A DNA stretch of 39,316 nt from Oscillospiraceae bacterium (GTDB taxonomy: Bacteria; Bacillota; Clostridia; Oscillospirales; CAG-272). Made by a program: the position numbers and the translations under genes. Below are positions 14,413 through 20,836 of this stretch, piece after piece. The stretch is taken from NCBI GenBank assembly GCA_015065215.1, contig SVQT01000017.1:1-39316 (forward strand), given 5' to 3'. Below the pieces are notes generated by a model. The model was not told where the DNA came from. It made no database searches and saw only the letters and a program-made list of their open reading frames with translations. How positions within the stretch are numbered: position 1 is the first letter of the stretch; each line of letters opens with the position of its first letter.

Positions 14413-14592
14413 GTATATTTTACCACATTTCTGCCGAGCTGTCAATAAAGCTTGAGGATTTGACGAAAATATTGCTTGTTAGATAAAAAAGTTTACTGAG
14501 TACTTCCTCGTATCATGTTATATGGAGTTCCTAAGACCCAATGGAGAATGTAAAGCTACAACAAAGGCTCCCCCCAAGGGGGGGAGCTCCTG
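14413..14592. other. Gene-free stretch before the tRNA cluster
   Basis: No gene, tRNA or clear promoter is visible. The left part is AT-rich and follows the palindromic element; the right part is GC-rich and leads into the 141-bp tandem repeat. Confidence 0.5.
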
Positions 14593-14894
14593 CCACAAGA
14601 AAAGCTCTGCACAACACGCGGGTGGACGGCGGCGCTGCCGCCTATTCTCCCGCAATCCCATACGGGATTGCCGAAAGAGTTTTGCAAGCAAATTCTTTCA
14701 CCACGCGGCGTCCCAAAGGGCCACCCGCTTTCACCACAAGAAAAGCCCTGCACACCACGCGGGTGGACGGCGGCACTGCCGCCTATTCTCCCGCAATCCC
14801 ATACGGGATTGCCGAAAGAATTTTGCAAGCAAAATTCTTTCACCACGCGGCGTCCCGAAGGGCCACCGCTTTCACCACAAGAAAAGCCCTGCAC
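14593..14894. repeat. 141-bp tandem repeat (two copies plus partial) abutting tRNA-Tyr
   Basis: CCACAAGAAAAGC(T/C)CTGCAC starts at 14593, 14734 and 14875, exactly 141 bases apart. Each full unit continues with an ACGCGGGTGGACGGCGGC block, GCAATCCCATACGGGATTGC (a hairpin), and ACCACGCGGCGTCCC. The third, partial copy becomes the left stem of the tRNA terminator. Copies differ at a few positions and one indel. The unit carries no plausible gene; open frames crossing it also run antisense through tRNA-Tyr. Confidence 0.88.
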
Positions 14895-14920
14895 TGTTGT
14901 GCAGGGCTTTTCTTGTGGTG
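14873..14920 (-). terminator. Terminator of the tRNA-Thr/tRNA-Tyr transcript
   Basis: A 22-bp perfect stem: CACCACAAGAAAAGCCCTGC plus AC, loop TGTT, and the exact complement. Read leftward it starts at the encoded CCA of tRNA-Tyr and ends with GGGCTTTTCTTGTGG, a stem with a T-rich tail. The stem overlaps the tRNA 3' end, so processing and termination share sequence. Confidence 0.75.
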
Positions 14921-15000
14921 GGAGCGGGTGGATTCGGACCACCGAAGGCATTGCCAGCAGATTTACAGTCTGTCCCCTTTGGCCACTCGGGAACGCTCCC
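14916..15000 (-). tRNA. tRNA-Tyr(GTA)
   Basis: Minus strand begins GGGAGCGTTCCCGAGTGGCC and ends CCCGCTCCCACCA with CCA encoded. The anticodon loop ACTGTAAATC gives anticodon GTA. A long variable arm (GCTGGCAATGCCTTCGG region) makes it class II, as for bacterial tRNA-Tyr; total length 85 nt. It is 49 bases downstream of tRNA-Thr and uses the same promoter. Confidence 0.95.
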
Positions 15001-15049
15001 TTATAAAAATCGGATGCTATCGGCGGCGGATGCCGCCGCCGAACATCAC

Positions 15050-15124
15050 TGGAGCTGGTGAACGGAGTCGAACCATCAACCTGCTGATTACAAATCAGCT
15101 GCTCTGCCATTGAGCCACACCAGC
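15050..15124 (-). tRNA. tRNA-Thr(TGT)
   Basis: Minus strand begins GCTGGTGTGGCTCAATGGCA and ends TCACCAGCTCCA. The anticodon stem-loop CTGATTTGTAATCAG gives anticodon TGT. Acceptor stem GCTGGTG/CACCAGC is perfect, with D-arm and GGTTCGACTCC T-arm standard; 75 nt including CCA. Confidence 0.95.
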
Positions 15125-15142
15125 GATTTTCGGAACGTTGCT

Positions 15143-15171
15143 ATTATATCACATCCCAAAGCGCTTGTCAA
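15143..15171 (-). promoter_or_regulatory. Perfect consensus promoter of the tRNA-Thr/tRNA-Tyr pair
   Basis: Minus strand TTGACA (15166-15171), 17-base spacer, TATAAT (15143-15148), 18 bases before the tRNA-Thr 5' end. Both hexamers are perfect, as expected for a stable RNA promoter. Confidence 0.92.
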
Positions 15172-15201
15172 TACCTTTTTCCTAATTTTTTGAAAATGTT
15201 T

Positions 15202-15474
15202 TTATGTAGTCTTTTCGCGGCTGGCCCGGTCCGCAATCAAGGTGATGGCTGTCAGAACTGTCAGGGCGGAAAGTGGGTACTCCAGGGCTCTGCCAAAATA
15301 GGCCGCGGTCGCCGCAGAGAAGGGGGCCTGCCCGATAATTTCGGAAAGCAAGCGAAACAGGGATACATAGATGGGGACCATGCCGATGAGCAAAATACGC
15401 TTGGCCAGCGGCATTAAAAAAGGTTCCTTTTTGTTTATTTTCTTTATATTCATGCAAAATTTCTTTTTCTGCAT
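15202..15474 (-). CDS. Small membrane protein of unknown function
   Basis: A 90-residue protein starting at ATG 15474 with AAAGGAG seven bases upstream and a good promoter. The N-terminus is basic (MQKKKFCMNIKKINKKE); two hydrophobic segments follow, about residues 21-47 (LMPLAKRILLIGMVPIYVSL and on) and 58-82 (YFGRALEYPLSALTVLTAIT). The tail DRASREKTT is charged. It is most likely a two-helix inner-membrane protein with both ends in the cytoplasm. No family is recognised. It stands alone, convergent with nothing, 77 bases from tRNA-Thr on the same strand. Confidence 0.65.
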   Translation of the reverse strand: MQKKKFCMNIKKINKKEPFLMPLAKRILLIGMVPIYVSLFRLLSEIIGQAPFSAATAAYFGRALEYPLSALTVLTAITLIADRASREKTT

Positions 15475-15509
15475 ATTATCGCTCCTTTCGCTCTTTGTTA
15501 CTCCACTTT

Positions 15510-15538
15510 ATTCTAACAAATATCGGCCTTTTGCGCAA
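15510..15538 (-). promoter_or_regulatory. Promoter of the small membrane protein gene
   Basis: Minus strand TTGCGC (15533-15538), 17 bases, TAGAAT (15510-15515), about 35 bases before the ATG. Confidence 0.6.
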
Positions 15539-15862
15539 TGTGATCTTTTTGGCAAGAGAGGAAATTTTGCATAAACGGGGGCGTCGAAGGGGTCTTGACC
15601 TCCCCGAGATGACAGAAAGCCAGGGTCATTTTGCAAAAATGTGAATAAAAATCCAAATAAACCATCTGAAATTCGGTTGCTTTGTGTAGGATTTCTCAAA
15701 ACCGCCAGGGGACTTGTCCAATATGACTGAATTTGAATATTTTCGCCCAAGACCAAAAGAGAAGGAGCGCAAAATCGGTGTGTTATAATGGTAAGGCAGG
15801 CAAAAACGCCTGCCATGGTGCGCGCGAAAATCTCAAAAAGGAGAATGAAAAAGGAGAACAGA
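15539..15862. other. Intergenic region with extended -10 promoter element
   Basis: No gene is visible. A plus-strand TGTTATAAT (extended -10, TATAAT at 15784-15789) lies about 70 bases before the DUF6514-like start and probably drives it; no matching -35 is seen, which is normal for extended -10 promoters. The rest of the stretch shows nothing identifiable. Confidence 0.45.
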
Positions 15863-16135
15863 ATGGAGATGCAATCGGAGAATGTCGCGGTAAGTAAGCC
15901 TTCTTTGGGCGATACCCTCAAAGAGGTCGGCCGCATTGTGGCCGGGCATACCGTGATCTATCGCTTGCGTGAGGCGGCACCGCAATTTTTTGTAGAGCTG
16001 CTTCTTGACGAGGAGCGGTGCGTGCTGGAAACGGGAGAAAGCTTTGCCCATGCCGCCTATGTTTTTGAGCTGTTGGTCAGGGGCTTGGTTACCCCTTGCA
16101 GCGCTCGCTTTATTTTGGAAGATTTAAATGCCTGA
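15863..16135 (+). CDS. Small DUF6514-like protein
   Basis: A 90-residue protein. ATG 15863 is chosen because AAAGGAG sits six bases upstream; the earlier ATG at 15845 is only one base from another GGAG. The sequence has a regular beta-beta-helix look: IYRLREAAPQFFVELLLDEE, then a CVLETGESFAHAAYVFELLV segment and PCSARFILEDL. It resembles the short Clostridia proteins grouped as DUF6514, whose function is unknown; that match is from memory and moderate at best. It precedes nrdR but nrdR has its own promoter, so the two are probably separate transcripts. Confidence 0.6.
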   Translation: MEMQSENVAVSKPSLGDTLKEVGRIVAGHTVIYRLREAAPQFFVELLLDEERCVLETGESFAHAAYVFELLVRGLVTPCSARFILEDLNA

Positions 16136-16171
16136 ATTTTGGTTCTGCCACCAAAAAAAGCAAGATAAGTC

Positions 16172-16200
16172 TTTACAAACAGCATGATTTGTGATATAAT
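16172..16200 (+). promoter_or_regulatory. Promoter of nrdR
   Basis: TTTACA (16172-16177), 17-base spacer, TATAAT (16195-16200), about 60 bases before the nrdR ATG. Confidence 0.82.
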
Positions 16201-16262
16201 CTTACCCGGAAAATATTTTCCTTATTCTATAGGAAGGAATGCCCCGTGCATAGATAAGATTT

Positions 16263-16718
16263 ATGAGATGTCCCAATTGCGGTTGCCCTGATAGCAAAGT
16301 GATCGATTCCCGCCCTGTTGAGGAGGGGAACAGCATCCGCCGTCGCCGTGAATGTCTGGATTGTCAAAAGCGCTTCACCACCTTTGAGGTGTTGGAGTCT
16401 GTACAGATATTGGTGGTCAAAAAAGACGGCAGTAAGGAGCTGTTCGATCGTTCAAAAATGCTTTCCGGTATCATGAAGGCGTGTCAAAAGCGCCCTGTAA
16501 AGGGCGAGGAGATCGCCGCTGAGATCGAGGCGGAGCTGCAAAACAATTTGGTACAGGAAATCTCCTCCCGGCAGCTTGGCGAAATGATCATGGTCAAGCT
16601 CAAGCAGCGCGACGACGTGGCGTATGTCCGTTTCGCGTCTGTTTACCGTGAGTTCAAGGATCTGGATACCTTCCTCGCCGAGCTCAAGGAATTAAAGGAT
16701 AGCAATGATCGCAAATAA
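16263..16718 (+). CDS. nrdR: Transcriptional repressor NrdR
   Basis: A 151-residue repressor of ribonucleotide reductase genes that senses ATP/dATP. The N-terminal zinc ribbon has C3, C6, C31 and C34 (MRCPNC, then ECLDCQKRFTTFE) with the diagnostic SRPVEEGNSIRRRREC segment that contacts the NrdR box. Residues about 49-140 form the ATP-cone (VVKKDGSKELFDRSKMLSGI, then CQKRPV). Length is normal. The ATG at 16263 has no ideal ribosome binding site at standard spacing (AGGAAGG lies about 25 bases upstream), yet the zinc-ribbon start is fixed by homology. No ribonucleotide reductase gene is in the window. Confidence 0.96.
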   Translation: MRCPNCGCPDSKVIDSRPVEEGNSIRRRRECLDCQKRFTTFEVLESVQILVVKKDGSKELFDRSKMLSGIMKACQKRPVKGEEIAAEIEAELQNNLVQEISSRQLGEMIMVKLKQRDDVAYVRFASVYREFKDLDTFLAELKELKDSNDRK

Positions 16719-16722
16719 TGGC

Positions 16723-16757
16723 AAGCGCCCCCGGCACCAATGGTGCCGGGGGCGCTT
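16723..16757. terminator. GC-rich hairpin between nrdR and eno
   Basis: AAGCGCCCCCGGCACCA and its exact complement with a single-base centre, directly after the nrdR stop and downstream of the convergent eno gene. No strong T-run follows on either strand, so it may be a rho-independent terminator of weak type or a transcript-stabilising hairpin. Confidence 0.55.
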
Positions 16758-16826
16758 ACGTTGTAGCCTTTAGCGTACATAAACCAGCACCTGAAGTGGC
16801 GGTCATGATCAGAGCGCAAAGCGCGC

Positions 16827-18134
<1,308 letters not shown>

Positions 18135-18185
18135 TTATCCCCCGTTTTTTTAAAGAAAGTATACCCGTTTTGGGGGATATTATGC

Positions 18186-18219
18186 AAAAACGGCGCATTC
18201 CCTCAATGGAGAATGCACC
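18186..18219 (-). terminator. Intrinsic terminator of the histidine phosphatase gene
   Basis: Minus strand: GGTGCATTC, ten-base loop, GAATGCGCC (one G-T pair), then GTTTTTGC. It lies 34 bases after the phosphatase stop and upstream of eno. Confidence 0.65.
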
Positions 18220-18252
18220 GTGATTAGCGCCTTGCGGGGCGCGAGGGGGACT

Positions 18253-18942
18253 TTAGGCCATAAAGGTGTTTTTGACGGAGATGCCCATGATGTGGCGCGC
18301 GTCACCGATCACGTCAAAGCGCGGCGTGCAGTAAACGCCTTGCAGGTCGTCAAATTTCGCGACCGTGATACAGGTAAAGTTCAGATCAAAGGCGCGGCAG
18401 GCAAGGGGAAAGGGGATGTTCATCAAATGGGCGAGGGTAGCGGTGAAGGCGCCGCCGTGCCCGAAAATGGCGATGGTTTTGTCGGTGTTCTCGCCGATCA
18501 CGCGGTAAAACTCACCCTCGCGCCGATAGCCTTGCGTTTCCATAAAGGCGTCAAAACCGTCGGTGACCCGATTGATGTGCTCCAGAATGTTGTTGTGACA
18601 CCAGGGCTCCTTTGCTTGCCAAGTGTAGTCGGTCAGGCTCTGCCCAGCCTCGGAAAAGCGGTCAGCAGTGTTCCACGGATGCCCCTTTTCCATGATCGCT
18701 GTCCCATCAACGCTACCCCAGCTGATTTCTCGCATACAATCCAAAATCTCTATCTCCCGCCCAAGCCGGCTCGCGGTAAATTGCGCCGTCTCGATGGCGC
18801 GGGTGAGGGGGGAGGAATAGATTTTTTCGATACCGTCTGGCGCCAAACGCTCTGCCGCCGCCTTGGCGTGCAGCCGCCCCAGTGCGGTCAGGGCGTCGGT
18901 TTTATAATCGGGATGTCCGTGGCGTACAAAAATAATCTTCAT
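18253..18942 (-). CDS. Histidine phosphatase family protein (phosphoglycerate mutase-like)
   Basis: A 229-residue enzyme. ATG 18942 is chosen because AAAGGAG lies nine bases upstream and the conserved catalytic motif follows immediately: MKIIFVRHGHPDY, with H8 as the phospho-accepting histidine of the RHG motif. Further family landmarks are LTALGRLHAKAAAERL, YSSPLTRAIETA (the SPLxRAxxTA motif) and IFGHGGAFTATL carrying the second catalytic histidine. These cofactor-independent-of-metal phosphatases act on small phosphorylated molecules such as sugar phosphates or cobalamin precursors. Substrate cannot be told. It is on the same strand as eno and the HAD gene but separated from each by a terminator, so it is probably transcribed alone. 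Confidence 0.88.
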   Translation of the reverse strand: MKIIFVRHGHPDYKTDALTALGRLHAKAAAERLAPDGIEKIYSSPLTRAIETAQFTASRLGREIEILDCMREISWGSVDGTAIMEKGHPWNTADRFSEAGQSLTDYTWQAKEPWCHNNILEHINRVTDGFDAFMETQGYRREGEFYRVIGENTDKTIAIFGHGGAFTATLAHLMNIPFPLACRAFDLNFTCITVAKFDDLQGVYCTPRFDVIGDARHIMGISVKNTFMA

Positions 18943-18995
18943 TGTATGTAGCTCCTTTTTGGCGAAAACTCGCCCCATTTTAAGGCTGATTTGGT

Positions 18996-19025
18996 AAAAA
19001 AGGGCGGCATTTTGCCGCCCTTTTT
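18996..19025. terminator. Bidirectional terminator after the HAD phosphatase gene
   Basis: AAAAAA, GGGCGGCA, loop TTT, TGCCGCCC, TTTTT. On the minus strand it is four bases downstream of the HAD gene stop with a clean stem and T-run. Confidence 0.9.
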
Positions 19026-19028
19026 GCG

Positions 19029-19754
19029 TCAGTCCTCCAAGAGGAATGCCAGATATTCGGAAAGCTTGGTGTAGTCGTCCACCTTAACAAAGTCGATGTC
19101 GGACTGATACACTTGCTCGTCATTGCCGCCAACGCCGTAGTCGTCACCGCAAAAGAGGATGTCCGCATGGGTAATGCCGTTTTCCTCGCAGTATCTGTCC
19201 AGCGCGTGGAGCTTGTTGTAGGGGTGGGGGGCAAGGTCAAAGGAGGAGGAGCCGCCGATAAAGACGGTGTAATCCGGGAAGGCGGCCTTGACCTCATCAT
19301 AGAACACCTTGCGGCGGCTGCGGTCAGGGTCAAAGGAGAGCTTGTCCTCGATCTTGGCCTTGGTGCCAATGAGGGGGAAGGTGATCATGCCGGAGGCATG
19401 GAATTCGACGGCATCGCCCGCGTATTCGGTAAAGCCGTACTTTTCACGGATCTCCTGACAGATCTTTTCGGTGCGCGCGCGGTCGGGCTCAACATATGCG
19501 GTTTCTACAATATCCAGCTGCTTTGTCTCGCTGTTGTATTTGGCAATTTGCATACCGTAGTTGCCGATGATGTCAATGGGGTACTCGTTCATCTGGTCAA
19601 AGATGCGGGGGCAAGCGCCGGCGCCGATCATGATCAGCTTGTGCTTTTTTGCCAGTTTGTCCAAAACGGCCTTGTTTTCCGGGCCGAGCTTGGTGCGGTG
19701 CTGGGTCAGGGTGCCATCCAGATCGAATGCGATCAACTTGTAATCCTTTTTCAT
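19029..19754 (-). CDS. HAD-IIB family phosphatase (phosphomannomutase-like)
   Basis: A 241-residue haloacid-dehalogenase-type hydrolase. ATG 19754 follows GAGAGG with nine bases spacing; the upstream TTG at 19775 overlaps that site and is not used. Motif I is FDLDGTL (D11 nucleophile, D13 acid/base), motif II lies near LIMIGAGA, the lysine of motif III is near KVFYDEVK or NKLHAL, and motif IV is ILFCGDD with GNDE. The cap and the VFIGGSSSFDLAP block resemble the type IIB, eukaryotic-phosphomannomutase-like subfamily, so the substrate is probably a sugar phosphate. It has its own promoter and terminator. Whether it is a true mutase or only a phosphatase cannot be decided from sequence by eye. 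Confidence 0.85.
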   Translation of the reverse strand: MKKDYKLIAFDLDGTLTQHRTKLGPENKAVLDKLAKKHKLIMIGAGACPRIFDQMNEYPIDIIGNYGMQIAKYNSETKQLDIVETAYVEPDRARTEKICQEIREKYGFTEYAGDAVEFHASGMITFPLIGTKAKIEDKLSFDPDRSRRKVFYDEVKAAFPDYTVFIGGSSSFDLAPHPYNKLHALDRYCEENGITHADILFCGDDYGVGGNDEQVYQSDIDFVKVDDYTKLSEYLAFLLED

Positions 19755-19786
19755 CAAAAAGAACCTCTCTTTCAAATGGTAAATTT

Positions 19787-19815
19787 AGTATAGCATGATT
19801 TGGCAAGAATTGCAA
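19787..19815 (-). promoter_or_regulatory. Promoter of the HAD phosphatase gene
   Basis: Minus strand TTGCAA (19810-19815), 17 bases, TATACT (19787-19792), 32 bases before the ATG. Confidence 0.65.
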
Positions 19816-19940
19816 CCCCTGCCGTTAGGAAAATTTGATTTTATGAAAAATCTTGTCGAGATACTATGCAAAATGAAAATATTATGTTATAATAAAAATA
19901 ATTATAATCTTTGCGCACCCAGGCGCACAGGGGGATGACC

Positions 19941-20798
19941 ATGGAAAACAGAAAAGATCAACAAAAGAACCGCAGGCCCTATGGCAAGCAAAGCCGCCCT
20001 TTGCGGGAGACGTACGGCAATCGCGACCGCCGCCCGGAAACCCCGAGAGAGGAAAGCGAGGTCGGCAACGGTGCCGTGATCGGCCGCAACGCGGTGCGGG
20101 AGCTGTTGCGCTCTGGCAGAGCCGTGGATAAGCTGCTGGTGCAAAGCGGTGAGCGTGAGGGGGCGCTGGTGCCCCTGGTCGGTGAGGCGATTGCCCGGGG
20201 GATCCCGGTGGTAGAGACCGAAAAACGCAAAATGGACGGCATCGCCGGTCACGCCCCCCATCAAGGGATCATCGCCATGGCCGCCGAAAAGGAATATGCC
20301 AGCATTGACGAGATTTTGGAGATCGCCGCCGCCAGGGGGGAAAAGCCGCTGATCGTTGTGGCTGACGGCATTGCCGATCCTTATAATTTAGGTGCCGTTA
20401 TCCGCTGTGCCGAGGGGTGCGGCGCCCACGGGCTGATCATTCCCAAGCGCCACGCGGCGGGCCTCTCGCCTGTGGTGACCAAGGCCTCTGCCGGCGCGAT
20501 CGAGCATTTGGCCATCGCCAAGGTGCCCAATATCGCCGCCGCCATCGAGACCCTGAAGGAAAAGGGCCTTTGGATCTATGCGGCAGAGGCCGGCGGTGCC
20601 GATTTCCGTGAAACCGATATGGGGGGCGCTGTTGCCATCGTGCTGGGCAGTGAGGGCGCCGGCGTATCTGAGCTTGTTCGCAAAAAGAGCGACTTTGTGG
20701 TGTCGATCCCCATGTACGGCAAGGTCAATTCGTTTAATGTTTCCACGGCGGCCGCCGTGCTTTTGTGCGAAGCGGCACGCCAACAGCGCAAGGCGTGA
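19941..20798 (+). CDS. rlmB: 23S rRNA (guanosine-2'-O-)-methyltransferase RlmB-type (SpoU family)
   Basis: A 285-residue S-adenosylmethionine-dependent methyltransferase of the SPOUT class, predicted to 2'-O-methylate G2251 in the 23S rRNA P-loop. A basic, disordered N-terminus (KDQQKNRRPYGKQSRP) precedes the substrate-binding domain (VIGRNAVRELLRSGRAVDKL, then PHQGIIAM). The SpoU motifs are intact: ADPYNLGAVIRCAE (motif 1, with N and R), IVLGSEGAGVSEL (motif 2) and IPMYGKVNSFNVSTAAAVLL (motif 3). ATG 19941 follows AGGGGG with six bases spacing; an upstream in-frame TTG (19911) is unlikely. TATAAT boxes at 19888 and 19903 are candidate -10s without clear -35s. It heads a run of plus-strand genes reaching to 27345. 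Confidence 0.93.
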   Translation: MENRKDQQKNRRPYGKQSRPLRETYGNRDRRPETPREESEVGNGAVIGRNAVRELLRSGRAVDKLLVQSGEREGALVPLVGEAIARGIPVVETEKRKMDGIAGHAPHQGIIAMAAEKEYASIDEILEIAAARGEKPLIVVADGIADPYNLGAVIRCAEGCGAHGLIIPKRHAAGLSPVVTKASAGAIEHLAIAKVPNIAAAIETLKEKGLWIYAAEAGGADFRETDMGGAVAIVLGSEGAGVSELVRKKSDFVVSIPMYGKVNSFNVSTAAAVLLCEAARQQRKA

Positions 20799-20836
20799 TC
20801 AGACTATGAGAAATACCAGGGAAAGGGGGGCTGACA

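Noticed and set aside
14522-15113. Frames of 110-190 codons across 14.5-15.1 kb
   Set aside because: They run through the 141-bp tandem repeat and antisense or sense through tRNA-Tyr and tRNA-Thr, so they cannot be genes.
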